Origin: Maridesulfovibrio salexigens DSM 2638
Lineage (GTDB): Bacteria; Desulfobacterota; Desulfovibrionia; Desulfovibrionales; Desulfovibrionaceae
Assembly: GCF_000023445.1 (NCBI RefSeq)
Contig: NC_012881.1
Location: forward strand, 4,225,848 to 4,289,847
Direction of reading: 5' to 3'
DNA length: 64,000 nucleotides
Part shown: positions 29,116-37,768 of the stretch, piece after piece
Layout: each line of letters starts with the position of its first letter
Position numbering within the stretch: position 1 is the first letter of the stretch
The notes under the pieces: model-generated
Database searches by the model: none
Seen by the model: only the letters and a program-made list of their open reading frames with translations
What the model was told of the DNA's origin: nothing
Program-made: the position numbers and the translations under genes

Positions 29116-30183
29116 ATGGTTTTCATGGAGTGCAGAAGAAAAATATTAGTAGTTGATGACGAGCCGCATAACATTATGTTGCTGGAAGGTATCTTGACCA
29201 AACTGGGGCATGAAGTTGTGGGAGCCGAGAATGCTGTGGTTGCGCTTGAAAAGTTGGACCGCACTTATGATCTTGTGCTCAGTGACGTAATGATGCCGGT
29301 AATGAACGGCTTTGAATTTGTTGAAAAGATCAGGGAGAATACTGAAACTCAGGATATTCCGGTCATTATGGTAACAACCCTCTCTCAAAAGGGCGACCGC
29401 CTAAAAGCTGTTGAGATCGGGGCCAATGATTTTATAACCAAGCCTATTGATATTGTAGAGCTTAGGGTCCGTACCGAATCCATGCTGCGTCAAAAAGCAC
29501 AGCAGGATGAAATTAAATCTTTCGAGTCTGATCTTAATGAGCTGGTGGAAAGCCGTACTCTTGAATTGCGTGAAGCTTTGTCCAAGCTTGATGAAGCGCA
29601 TGTTGAGACCATTCATCATCTTTGTGCGGCCGCTGAATATAAGGATGAAGAAACAGCGGACCATCTGGTCAGGATGGCTGAATACAGCCGTATTTTAGCA
29701 GAAAAAAGCGGTCTTGATGTTGATACAGTACAATTGATTCATACCAGCAGTCCCATGCATGATATAGGTAAGATCGGAATACCGGACAGCATTCTTCTTA
29801 AGCCGGGTAAGCTTACTGCTGAAGAATGGGAAGTGATGAAAAGCCATGCCGTTATCGGCGGTAATATCCTTTCCATGGGTAGTTCAGAATATATAAATAT
29901 GGGTTCTGTTATTGCCCTGAGCCACCATGAAAAATGGGATGGTTCCGGCTATCCTTCAGGACTTTCCGGCGAAGATATTCCGTTACCGGGTAGGATTTGC
30001 GCAGTTGCGGACGTCTTTGATGCTTTGACCAGTAAACGCCCCTATAAGGAGCCTTTTTCCGTTGAGAAGTCGCTTGAAATTATGAAAGAGGGGCGCGGTA
30101 TTCATTTTGATCCAAAGCTTATTGATTTGTTTTTCGAAAATATTGAACAAATACTGTATATTAAAGAAAGTTGTGCTGATTAG
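29116..30183 (+). CDS. Response regulator with HD-GYP c-di-GMP phosphodiesterase domain
   Basis: 355-residue cytoplasmic protein. The receiver domain (residues about 8-125) has the acidic pocket VVDDE, phospho-acceptor Asp57 in LVLSDVMMPVMNG, the switch TTLSQKG and the Lys of FITKPID. A coiled coil (about 135-170) joins it to an HD-GYP domain with HDIGKIGIPD (His215-Asp216), KSHAVIGGNIL, HHEKWDGSGYPSGLSGEDIPL and CAVADVFDALTSKRPYK. HD-GYP proteins hydrolyse cyclic di-GMP. Cognate to the upstream kinase, so the pair should turn an extracytoplasmic signal into lower c-di-GMP and thereby affect motility or attachment. An alternative ATG three codons in is possible. Confidence 0.92.
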   Translation: MVFMECRRKILVVDDEPHNIMLLEGILTKLGHEVVGAENAVVALEKLDRTYDLVLSDVMMPVMNGFEFVEKIRENTETQDIPVIMVTTLSQKGDRLKAVEIGANDFITKPIDIVELRVRTESMLRQKAQQDEIKSFESDLNELVESRTLELREALSKLDEAHVETIHHLCAAAEYKDEETADHLVRMAEYSRILAEKSGLDVDTVQLIHTSSPMHDIGKIGIPDSILLKPGKLTAEEWEVMKSHAVIGGNILSMGSSEYINMGSVIALSHHEKWDGSGYPSGLSGEDIPLPGRICAVADVFDALTSKRPYKEPFSVEKSLEIMKEGRGIHFDPKLIDLFFENIEQILYIKESCAD

Positions 30184-30217
30184 ATTTCAATAGTTTATTT
30201 CGATAAATGCCTCATAT

Positions 30218-30260
30218 AGCCGGCCATGCATTTGCTAAAAAATGCATGGCCGGCTTTTTA
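30218..30260 (+). terminator. Terminator after the two-component operon
   Basis: A 15-bp perfect stem (AGCCGGCCATGCATT with AATGCATGGCCGGCT), 8-nt loop and T-run. Confidence 0.92.
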
Positions 30261-30295
30261 TTTTGTGTATAGCTAGGGTTCTGATTTACGGAATG

Positions 30296-30334
30296 TCACA
30301 ATTTGTGAACGGTGTTTACAAAGTGAACACCGTT
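30296..30334. promoter_or_regulatory. Tandem palindromic operators upstream of the TetR-RND operon
   Basis: Two adjacent inverted repeats lie 16 to 54 bases before the tetR start: TCACAA-T-TTGTGA (30296-30308) and a 27-bp repeat with arms AACGGTGTTTAC and GTGAACACCGTT, one mismatch, spacer AAA (30308-30334). The second has the size of TetR-family operators and suggests autoregulation. Confidence 0.65.
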
Positions 30335-30349
30335 TGCTAAACGCAGTTT

Positions 30350-30988
30350 ATGTCAAAAATAAGCAGAAGAGAAGAAGAGCATAAGAGAATGAAGCAGAGA
30401 ATCCTTGATGCAGCAAGAGAGCTGTTCGTTAAGGATGGTTTTGATAATGTTTCCATGCGCAAGATTGCGGCTAAAATTGATTATAGTCCGGCAGCTCTTT
30501 ATCGATATTTCAAGAACAAGGAAGACCTTCTTTTGTCACTGAAACAGGAAGGGATGGAAAAATTCGGGCGAATGCAAATGCATCTGCCGGAAATAGAAGA
30601 CCCTTTTCAGCGTTTACGGGAGGGCGGGCGCATCTATCTGGATTTTGCCTGTGCCGAACCGGAATATTATGAGTTACTTTTCAATAGAAGACCGCCTTCA
30701 TTTGCTGATCCTGAAAAATGGATTGGAAAACCGCACCGCAATTTTATGAATTTTAAGGACACAGTCCGCCAATGTATTGAAACCGGTGTGCTGGGCGATG
30801 TATCGGTTGATATTGCTGTGGCTTCATTATGGTCGTCAGTCCATGGTTTGGCCTGTCTTGTTTCAACCGGAAGGTTGCAGAACAGCATGCCGGAGATTGA
30901 TATGGATACTGTTTTCGATCAGGTCCTTGATTTTATTACTATTCCGCAAAGAGAGCGGGCTAGACAGGGGTTGAAAGATGAAAACTAG
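30350..30988 (+). CDS. TetR-family transcriptional regulator
   Basis: 212-residue repressor. The N-terminal HTH is RILDAARELFVKDGFDNVSMRKIAAKIDYSPAALYRYFKNKEDLL, followed by a helical ligand-binding domain with no obvious named subfamily (RIYLDFACAEPEYYELLF, then SVHGLACLVSTGRLQ). The SSVHGL motif recalls the TetR_C_33/WHG-type C-terminal domain. It starts the efflux operon: its last 11 bases overlap the membrane-fusion gene. Very likely represses the operon through the palindromes just upstream. The ATG lacks a strong ribosome site, being only 15 bases beyond the operator, so the transcript may have a short leader. Inducer unknown. Confidence 0.88.
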   Translation: MSKISRREEEHKRMKQRILDAARELFVKDGFDNVSMRKIAAKIDYSPAALYRYFKNKEDLLLSLKQEGMEKFGRMQMHLPEIEDPFQRLREGGRIYLDFACAEPEYYELLFNRRPPSFADPEKWIGKPHRNFMNFKDTVRQCIETGVLGDVSVDIAVASLWSSVHGLACLVSTGRLQNSMPEIDMDTVFDQVLDFITIPQRERARQGLKDEN

Positions 30989-31994
30989 AACAAAGTTGAT
31001 TGGTAAGGCAGCTGTTTATCTGCTGTTCATGCAGATTGCTTTGATAAGTCATATGTTGCCGAATGCATTTGCTTCAAGTGCCGAAATTTTTAAAGCAGGA
31101 CAGGCTTCAAGGGTTGTAACTCTGATCGGATTTACCAGACCCAGAGTGGCGATGACGCTAGTCAGCGAAGAGTCGGCCGTATGCACCAAGGTATACTCTG
31201 ATGTTGGAGACACCATCGGCGAGAGCGGTCGTTTTGCAGAGCTGGACCCCACCTTTATCAAGCTGGAGATTGCCCAGTTACAGGCTGATCTGAAGCGTCT
31301 GCGTTCCGATCTGACTTACTACGATAAAGAAGCCAAGCGTTATATCAAGCTGGTTAAGAAGAACACTGCCGCCCAGTCCGAACTGGACCTGCATATTCGT
31401 AATTTCGAATCTGCTGAAGCTTTGCTGCGCTCCACCCAGCTCAAGCTGAATGTGGACCGTGAGCATCTACGCCGTTACACCCTGCGTGGGCCAGCAGGAT
31501 GGCGGGTTATCAAGCGGTACATTGAGCCGGGAGAATGGGTAAATAAAGGTGAGAAAGTCGCCGAACTCGGTAATTTCAAAACTCTGCTTGTACCCTACGC
31601 CCTAACCATTCCCGAACTAAAAAAAATCCGTAAATCAGATAATCTCACCCTTAAATTACCCGACCTCAATATTGAAGTGCCAGCCAAACTTGAACGCATT
31701 TCGCCTGATTTTGATCCAGAAACCCGTAAGGTTGAAGTTGATTTCGAGATCAGCAAGGGCGGTTTCGAATTCAGGGGCGGCTTAAGGACCGAGTTGGACA
31801 TTAAAATGCCTGATCCCGGTGGGGCGGTAGTGGTTCCCAAGTCAGCACTGCTCAAAGCATACGATGATACTTTCATAGTTCGTCCTGACGGTGTGAGGGT
31901 AAAAGTACTCGTGCTCGGCGATACTGAAGACGGTAAAGCCCGCGTATCCTCAAGGGCAGTAAAAGCAGGCGAAGAGTTTTTAGTTAAACCATAA
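30978..31994 (+). CDS. RND efflux membrane-fusion (periplasmic adaptor) protein
   Basis: 338-residue HlyD/AcrA-type adaptor that links an inner-membrane RND pump to an outer-membrane channel. It has an N-terminal signal or anchor (KAAVYLLFMQIALISHMLPNAFA), a first beta-barrel/lipoyl half with VYSDVGDTIGESGRFAELDPTFI, a coiled-coil hairpin (residues about 95-160, LQADLKRLRSDLTYYDKEAKRY to RSTQLKLNVDREHL), the second lipoyl half RGPAGWRVIKRYIEPGEWVNKGEKVAELG, and a barrel ending VVVPKSALLKAYDDTFIV. The hairpin is short compared with AcrA. No Cys follows the signal, so it is not a lipoprotein. Overlaps tetR; the pump gene is 67 bases on, after a repeat element. Confidence 0.87.
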   Translation: MKTRTKLIGKAAVYLLFMQIALISHMLPNAFASSAEIFKAGQASRVVTLIGFTRPRVAMTLVSEESAVCTKVYSDVGDTIGESGRFAELDPTFIKLEIAQLQADLKRLRSDLTYYDKEAKRYIKLVKKNTAAQSELDLHIRNFESAEALLRSTQLKLNVDREHLRRYTLRGPAGWRVIKRYIEPGEWVNKGEKVAELGNFKTLLVPYALTIPELKKIRKSDNLTLKLPDLNIEVPAKLERISPDFDPETRKVEVDFEISKGGFEFRGGLRTELDIKMPDPGGAVVVPKSALLKAYDDTFIVRPDGVRVKVLVLGDTEDGKARVSSRAVKAGEEFLVKP

Positions 31995-32061
31995 AATATC
32001 CCTTTGGGGAACCTGCCGGGGGCCTTAAACCCTTCCCCTGCCGCCGGAGGCATCACATATT
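31995..32061 (+). repeat. Dispersed GC-rich intergenic repeat, copy 2
   Basis: Contains CCTGCCGGGGGCCTTAAAC and CTGCCGCCGGAGGCATC. The GGAGG of its core is 11 bases before the RND pump ATG and is the only plausible ribosome site for it. Confidence 0.7.
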
Positions 32062-35000
32062 ATGAAAAATTTAATGCGTTTTACTCTTAAACAGACTGTT
32101 TTCATCAACATCATTTTTATCCTGTTGATGATTGTTGGAGTCTTCAGCATGACTGACCTGCCTGTTGAGCGTTACCCCAACGTTCATATGGGTAAGGTCG
32201 TCATATCCGGTTTTCTTCCCGGTGCCTCTCCGTCTGACGTGGAAGCACTGGTAACCAAGAAGATTGAGGATGCGCTGGATGATCTTGAAAACGTGGAATA
32301 TATCCGTTCCCGTTCATTTAGAGAGCGGTCCAGTATCATGGTTAAATTCCTTGATGATACTGACTATGCCAAGGGATACGATGAACTTCGTTTCCGGGTG
32401 CTTTCCATCCAGAATGACCTTCCTCGAGAAATGGACCCGCCTACTTTTATGGAAATTAATGTCAGTGAATGGCTTCCGGTAATCAGGGTCTGCCTTGTGG
32501 GGGACCGCGCAAACCGTGCCCTGTCCATGATGGCTGATGAAATGAAGGTCCAGCTGCGCAAGATTCCGGGCGTAAATGAAGTAGAGGTTGAAGGGGAATA
32601 TACCCGCGAATTTCACGTAAATCTTGATCCCCATAAACTGGTCCGTTTCAAGCTGACCTTTGATGATGTTGCCCGCGCTTTGGCTGATGCAAATATTTCC
32701 ATCCCCGCCGGAGACTTTTCCGCTGCCGGGGGCGAGTATGTGATCGTTGTGGATGAGCGTTTCCGTACCCGTGAGGAAATTGCTGAAACCATCGTGCGTA
32801 TGGACGGTGACGGATCGTTCGTTACCGTAGGCGATGTGCTCAGTGATGCACGAGTTTCCTACCGTGATCCGCAGGTGATCACTTCTATTAACGGCCGTAA
32901 CGCAGTTACCCTCAAGGTTGTGAAATCCTTGGATGGTAATGCAGTGACCATTGCTGAGGAAGTGGAGAAAATATCTGATTCATTCAAGAGCGCTCTGGAG
33001 AAGGAAGGAGTAGAGCTTGTATTGACCAGTGACCAGCGGCTGCACATTGAGGATGCTATCAATACTCTGGGCATGAACCTGCTGGTGGGGATTGTACTTG
33101 TCTTTGTGGTTATCTATCTGGTCATGGGCTTCAGAAATGCCATGCTGACCACCATCGGGGTTCCTTTCGCTTTTCTGGTAACTATGATCATTATGAAGCT
33201 TACCGGGAACTCCCTGAACCAGATTACGCTTTTTTCATTTGTGCTGGTCAGCGGGATTATCGTGGATGACGCCATTGTGGTAGTGGAGAATATTTTCCGG
33301 CACGTGCAGGAAGGTAAGCCTCTAAAAGAAGCAGTCATTGACGGAACATCAGAGGTCTTCCTGCCAGTTGTTTCAGCAACAGCCACCACGGTTGCCGCCT
33401 TCCTGCCCATGCTGATTATGAGCGGATCTACCGGGGAATTTTTCGCGCAGGTGCCAAAGGCAGTAACTTTTGCTCTTATTGCCTCTTTGATTGAGTGCCT
33501 GTTGATTCTTCCGCCACATTTTCTTGATTGGCCCGGTGCTAAAGGACTGATGAAGAATCGGGAAAAGCATTCCCGTGAACCGGCTTTCATGCGTCCTTTA
33601 CGTAGATGGACTGATAAGTTCCTTTCTGTGGTTGCCCGTTTCAGATTTATTTCTCTGACTGTGGTTTTCGGGGCATTTATTTCAGCCTTGTTTATCCTTG
33701 GTGTTTCCATTTCAGGGAAACTTCCGCTTATAAAAATCAAGTTTTTCCCTGATGATTATTCCCTTTACTATATTGAGCTGGAAGGTCCGGTGGCTACGCC
33801 TATTGAAGTTACTTCCGATAAGCTGAAACGTATTTCGGTCTTTGTGGAAAAGATGGGTCCGGGTATGGCCAAGTCTGCTACCGCTTTTGCCGGTTTTTAC
33901 CAGAACGAAGATTATGAAATGGTTCATGGCTCCAACCTCGGTAATATTGTGGTTGAACTTCCGGCTAAGGATAAGCAGATCTTTGCTGATGCCCCGGAAA
34001 ACGATCCCGGTGCGCATTTGGAATTTATGCGTAAGGAGCTGGAAAAATTCGCTGAAACAGGTTGGACATTCCGGGTCCGTCCTGAAAAAGACGGTCCTCC
34101 TGCGGGTAAGGATATCAATATCAGGATTCTCGGTGCTGACCATGGATCAGTTAAGGGACTGACTGCGGCGATCATGAAATTTATTAAGGATAACGATAAA
34201 CTCGGCCCGCATCTGGTTAACCTCGCAACTGATGACGGAACGCCTAACCGTATTTTCCGTTTTGAACCAATTAATGAAAGGGTGGCTGAATACGGGCTGA
34301 CACCGAAACAGGTTGCCGGTCTTTCCGGATCGGTGCTTGATGGCCGTTTTGTGGGTGAATTCAGGCTTTCTGATGAGGATGTCGACCTGCGCTTGAAAAT
34401 TGATCCCCAATACCTCAATACCCCGGAAGATGCTCTCTCCGTGCCGGTGCTGGAGCATAATGAAAGTCCGGTGCGGATCGGGGATATCTGCGATGTATCC
34501 ATTTATATGGAACCGGGGCAGTTCAACCGGTTTATGAGTCAGCGTGCAGTGACCATCACAGCCAATATCAAGTCCGGGTCGCGGCTTTCATCTCCTGCGG
34601 CAGTTAATATGGTCAGCAAGTTTTATGACTCTGTGCGTACCGAGTATCCCGGTGCAACGGTGAACTTTTCCGGTGAATATGAGTCCACCCGCAAATCATA
34701 CACTTCGCTGGTTTATGCCTTTATGACCGCTATCCTGATCATTTACCTGATTCTGGCTACGCAGTTTCAGTCGTATGCTCAGCCTGTGATCATCCTTTCG
34801 GCGGTGATATTCTCGCTTACCGGAGTAATTCTGGGGACGTTCTTTTCCCAGACCATTTTCACGGTGAACAGTTTTATCGCCACTGTAGGGGTAACCGGGG
34901 TTGTAGTTAACGATTCGCTTGTCTTGCTGGATTTTATGAACAAGCTCTACAAATCGGGTATGGACCGCAAAGCCGCAATGCGCGAAGGGGTGCGCATCCG

Positions 35001-35226
35001 TTTGCGGCCTATCCTCTTAACAACCTTGACCACTACACTCGGCTTGTTGCCCATGGCGGTAGGTTTTCCTTCTTACTCCCTTGTCTGGGGGGCTATGGCT
35101 TCAACATTTGTTACGGGCCTTTGCACTGCCACTTTCCTGACCCTATTTATCATTCCCATTGAATGGGATTTATTGATGGGTTTTATGGAATGGCGAGAGA
35201 AGCGAAAAATGCAACGTGCAAAGTAA
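32062..35226 (+). CDS. RND-family efflux permease (AcrB/HAE type)
   Basis: 1054-residue inner-membrane pump of the resistance-nodulation-division superfamily, with 12 predicted helices and two large periplasmic loops. Recognisable segments are VERYPNVHMGKVVISGFLPGASPSDVEALVTKKIEDAL, the pore/porter regions, TM4 DDAIVVVENIFRHVQEGKPLKEAVIDGTSEVFLPVVSATATTVAAFLPM (with the proton-relay Asp pair), GEYESTRKSYTSL and the second-half VNDSLVLLDFMNKLYKSGMDRKAAMREGVRIRLRPILLTTLTTTLGLLPMA. The conserved TM4 acidic pair GIIVDDAIVV and the TM10 region are intact. No outer-membrane channel gene follows, so a TolC from elsewhere must be used. Substrates are not predictable. Confidence 0.93.
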   Translation: MKNLMRFTLKQTVFINIIFILLMIVGVFSMTDLPVERYPNVHMGKVVISGFLPGASPSDVEALVTKKIEDALDDLENVEYIRSRSFRERSSIMVKFLDDTDYAKGYDELRFRVLSIQNDLPREMDPPTFMEINVSEWLPVIRVCLVGDRANRALSMMADEMKVQLRKIPGVNEVEVEGEYTREFHVNLDPHKLVRFKLTFDDVARALADANISIPAGDFSAAGGEYVIVVDERFRTREEIAETIVRMDGDGSFVTVGDVLSDARVSYRDPQVITSINGRNAVTLKVVKSLDGNAVTIAEEVEKISDSFKSALEKEGVELVLTSDQRLHIEDAINTLGMNLLVGIVLVFVVIYLVMGFRNAMLTTIGVPFAFLVTMIIMKLTGNSLNQITLFSFVLVSGIIVDDAIVVVENIFRHVQEGKPLKEAVIDGTSEVFLPVVSATATTVAAFLPMLIMSGSTGEFFAQVPKAVTFALIASLIECLLILPPHFLDWPGAKGLMKNREKHSREPAFMRPLRRWTDKFLSVVARFRFISLTVVFGAFISALFILGVSISGKLPLIKIKFFPDDYSLYYIELEGPVATPIEVTSDKLKRISVFVEKMGPGMAKSATAFAGFYQNEDYEMVHGSNLGNIVVELPAKDKQIFADAPENDPGAHLEFMRKELEKFAETGWTFRVRPEKDGPPAGKDINIRILGADHGSVKGLTAAIMKFIKDNDKLGPHLVNLATDDGTPNRIFRFEPINERVAEYGLTPKQVAGLSGSVLDGRFVGEFRLSDEDVDLRLKIDPQYLNTPEDALSVPVLEHNESPVRIGDICDVSIYMEPGQFNRFMSQRAVTITANIKSGSRLSSPAAVNMVSKFYDSVRTEYPGATVNFSGEYESTRKSYTSLVYAFMTAILIIYLILATQFQSYAQPVIILSAVIFSLTGVILGTFFSQTIFTVNSFIATVGVTGVVVNDSLVLLDFMNKLYKSGMDRKAAMREGVRIRLRPILLTTLTTTLGLLPMAVGFPSYSLVWGAMASTFVTGLCTATFLTLFIIPIEWDLLMGFMEWREKRKMQRAK

Positions 35227-35239
35227 AATTGATTAATAT

Positions 35240-35270
35240 GCCCCGGACTGAACTCAGTTCGGGGCTTTTT
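35240..35270 (+). terminator. Terminator of the RND operon, overlapping the GNAT gene end
   Basis: GCCCCG with CGGGGC plus an inner GACTGA/TCAGTT pairing, then TTTTT. The stem is also the last codons and stop of the convergent GNAT gene. Confidence 0.8.
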
Positions 35271-35715
35271 CCATAATTACTGTTTCTATTCCCGCAGGAT
35301 TTATGGGGCCTGATTTGCTCTCTTTAAAACCGTATTTTTTGTACAGGTTCACGGCTGGTTTTCCGGATTCTATTTCAGGAGCGAAGGTGGTCACTGCTAT
35401 GGGCCGTTCATTGCTTAACTGATTAATCGCATAGTCCAGAAGTATACTACCTATCCCTTTTCCGCGCGCTTTTTGCGCTACAGCAAACCATACAATTTCG
35501 TTGGGCTCGGGAAAAACAATTATTCCCCCGAGAAGCTCTGAAGAAGCACTATCTCCATCCTTCATACAAAAGGCAGTACCGCTGTTAATAGCTTGTCTTA
35601 ATCCTTCGTGGAATTCCGGCTCATCAGCCATTGGCCCGAATAATGGCTCCACCTCTCGCGCTAATTCAATCCATTTATCAAAGTCTGAAATAATAGCAGA
35701 ATGTACTTTAGGCAT
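35254..35715 (-). CDS. GNAT-family N-acetyltransferase
   Basis: 153-residue acetyl-CoA-dependent acetyltransferase of unknown substrate. The GNAT core shows strand-helix pattern with EIVWFAVAQKARGKGIGSILLDYAINQL, where the Q/R-x-x-G-x-G/A acetyl-CoA loop is KARGKGIG, and the end LYKKYGFKESKSGPINPAG. The first 40 residues form the variable N-terminal helix pair. The C-terminal Lys-Ala-Pro-Asn and stop overlap the terminator hairpin of the convergent RND operon. The start ATG has no strong ribosome site. Single gene; no resistance or modification partner nearby. Confidence 0.85.
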   Translation of the reverse strand: MPKVHSAIISDFDKWIELAREVEPLFGPMADEPEFHEGLRQAINSGTAFCMKDGDSASSELLGGIIVFPEPNEIVWFAVAQKARGKGIGSILLDYAINQLSNERPIAVTTFAPEIESGKPAVNLYKKYGFKESKSGPINPAGIETVIMEKAPN

Positions 35716-36209
35716 TTGATTTATTCCGGTTTGTATTGTCTTAGATTAAAAGGATGCTGATAGTGGTTTTAATGGTTGTATTCAATGTTTAATTTAGCCT
35801 TTATGAAAATTTTGATTACCATCGTTCCTATGGAAGACTCTTTGAGAAGTTGCTCGGAATCGGCTTGAATGCAAAGTTGAATTGTTATTATGAATTACCC
35901 ACATCGTGGTGGATTAAATAGTGTAATTTTGATATTTAAAGCACAAAAATTAATTTTTTTGCTAAAAAATACAAAAAAAATTCTGGACAGAACCGCATTA
36001 TCCGCGCAAGTAAATCTGTTTGTGTCTTGTGATCAGTAATAGTTTGCATTTTTTTATGTATCTCCAGCAGGGATTGTGTGCAGCTGTTACTTATCGGTAT
36101 TTAGTGTGCGGAGGGTTGCCTTCCTGTTTTTTGTATTTCCAGATTGTAAGCTGCATTTTGGATTCGTGGAAGGACGTTTGGAAGAAGTATAAAGGGGTGA
36201 TTGTTTAGT
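35716..36209. other. Long AT-rich leader before the amino-acid permease
   Basis: Almost 500 bases without a convincing gene. The stretch around 35940-35990 is very AT rich with A-tracts (curved-DNA like), followed by a GGACAGAACCGCATTATCCGCGC block. A 62-codon frame at 36020-36208 is Cys-rich and has no ribosome site, so it was not accepted. No riboswitch was recognised. Confidence 0.4.
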
Positions 36210-37535
36210 ATGGATAATTTACAGAAGAAATACGGTTTCTGGACTGCAACCGCAATGGTTGTGGGCATTGTAATCGGCTCAGGAGTATTCTTTAAGGCCG
36301 ATGATGTTCTCAAGGCTGCCGGTGGAGATCTTCCCACCGCATTACTTGCCTGGCTGATCGGTGGCGCTATTATGGTTGTTACCGCATATGTTTTTTCAAA
36401 GATCGCTACCCGCATTGAAAAGGTTAACGGTCTGGTTGACTATTTTGAGGAAGCTTACGGCGAAAAGGCCGGGTACATGGTCGGTTGGTTCATGACCTTC
36501 ATTTACTACCCGACTCTGGTAGCGGTTCTTGCCTGGGTATCCGCTAACTACACCGTGGGTCTTGTGGGCATGAAAGATATGCTCTGGCCTCTTTCCTTCG
36601 TCTATCTGACTGTATTTTTCCTGCTCAACTACTATTCTCCGGTTCTGGCAGGTAAATGGCAGGTATCTTCTACTATAATCAAGCTTATTCCGCTTGGCCT
36701 TGTTGCTGTTGTAGGTGGTCTTGCAGGTCTTTCCAGCGGACAGACCATGCAGAACTTCATGCAGACCGCCAGTGAAATTTCCGGCAGCGGCGGCGGCCTT
36801 GCTGTAGCAACTCTTTCCACCGCTTTTGCTTACGAGGGCTGGATCATCGCTACCGTAATCAACGCCGAACTCAAAGACGCCAAAAAGACTCTTCCCCGTG
36901 CACTGGTTGTAGGTACCATCGCGGTTATGACCATCTACATGCTCTATTATCTGGGTATTTCCGGCGTACTGACCAACGATCAGGTTCTGGCTGAAGGCGA
37001 CGCCGCACCTGTACGTGTTATTGAAATGATCTTCGGCAACGTTGGCGGCACCCTGCTGACCGTGTTTGTTATCATTTCTTGCCTCGGTACCCTCAACGGA
37101 CTGATTATGGGTTCCGCACGCGGCATGTTCTCCATTGCTTCCCGCGACCTCGGTCCCAAGGCATCTCTTTTCAAACAGGTTAACCCCGTGACAAACAGCA
37201 CCAGCTGGTCTGCTATCATCGGTTATTTCCTGTCCTGCTTCTGGCTGGTTGTATGGTACGGTAACTTCCACGGCTGGTGGGGCCAGTTCATGGATGTTTC
37301 CGAGCTTCCCATCGCATTCCTGTACGTAATCTACATCTCCATCTACATCTGGGTGATGAAGACTTTCACCGATCTCGGCCCGATAAGCCGTTACCTATGC
37401 CCGCTGCTGGCAGGTTGTGGTTCAGTCTACATTATCTGGGGTGCTATCCAGAAGGATATGTTCATCCACTTCCTGATCCTCTTCCTGCTTATACAGGGAG
37501 CAGGAGCAATGTTGATGAACAGCTCCAAAAAATAA
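36210..37535 (+). CDS. APC-family amino-acid permease
   Basis: 441-residue inner-membrane transporter with 12 predicted helices. The start KYGFWTATAMVVGIVIGSGVFFKADDVLKAAGG holds the unwound-helix glycine motif GxGIGSG-like (VIGSGVFF) of the amino acid-polyamine-organocation superfamily. Further on are YFEEAYGEKAGYMVGWFM, FAYEGWIIATVINAELKDAKKTLPRALVVG (the family's inner-gate segment in helix 6) and CLGTLNGLIMGSARGMFSIASRD. This pattern is close to serine/threonine or general amino-acid exchangers; the substrate is not determined. ATG 36210 follows AAAGGGG; a TTG three codons earlier is possible. Followed directly by a terminator. Confidence 0.88.
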   Translation: MDNLQKKYGFWTATAMVVGIVIGSGVFFKADDVLKAAGGDLPTALLAWLIGGAIMVVTAYVFSKIATRIEKVNGLVDYFEEAYGEKAGYMVGWFMTFIYYPTLVAVLAWVSANYTVGLVGMKDMLWPLSFVYLTVFFLLNYYSPVLAGKWQVSSTIIKLIPLGLVAVVGGLAGLSSGQTMQNFMQTASEISGSGGGLAVATLSTAFAYEGWIIATVINAELKDAKKTLPRALVVGTIAVMTIYMLYYLGISGVLTNDQVLAEGDAAPVRVIEMIFGNVGGTLLTVFVIISCLGTLNGLIMGSARGMFSIASRDLGPKASLFKQVNPVTNSTSWSAIIGYFLSCFWLVVWYGNFHGWWGQFMDVSELPIAFLYVIYISIYIWVMKTFTDLGPISRYLCPLLAGCGSVYIIWGAIQKDMFIHFLILFLLIQGAGAMLMNSSKK

Positions 37536-37540
37536 TGACA

Positions 37541-37566
37541 AAAGCCCGCACTACGCGGGCTTTTTT
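37541..37566 (+). terminator. Permease terminator
   Basis: AAAGCCCGC/GCGGGCTTT stem, 4-nt loop, then six T. Confidence 0.9.
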
Positions 37567-37569
37567 ATT

Positions 37570-37768
37570 GATGTCTCCGGCGGCTGGGGAAGGGGAACTT
37601 TTTAATAAGCTTCGCTCTTTTTAATTTTAAGACTTGAACATTTTTTAAAATTATACGTAAATTTTCGAAAATAAGCGGCGAAGCCCTATTGAAAGTTTTT
37701 GATGAGTCCAGAGAAACTTTTTACAAAAAGTTTCTCTGGTCCCGCTGAAAGCGCCGCCGGAGGCAAAT
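37570..37768. repeat. Composite inverted repeat element, copies 3 and 4
   Basis: About 195 bp bounded by CTCCGGCGGC (37575-37584) and its reverse complement GCCGCCGGAG (37753-37762). Inside are nested inverted blocks GCTTCGC and GCGAAGC, and a perfect 32-nt hairpin at 37708-37739 with arms CCAGAGAAACTTTTT and AAAAAGTTTCTCTGG. No coding frame. It resembles a miniature inverted-repeat or REP-doublet element. Its right end supplies GGAGG at 37759-37763 to the next gene. Confidence 0.7.

Noticed and set aside
33301..33306. CACGTG inside the RND pump gene, checked as a second parS
   Set aside because: The flanks (GG and CA) do not match parS; it is only the hexamer. The same holds for AGCACGTGCT near 59260.
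36020..36208. 62-codon plus-strand frame with many Cys upstream of the amino-acid permease
   Set aside because: No ribosome site, no recognisable family, and composition like random intergenic sequence; treated as non-coding leader.
35716..36209. Riboswitch or T-box before the amino-acid permease
   Set aside because: No conserved core, specifier loop or terminator/antiterminator pair could be recognised.
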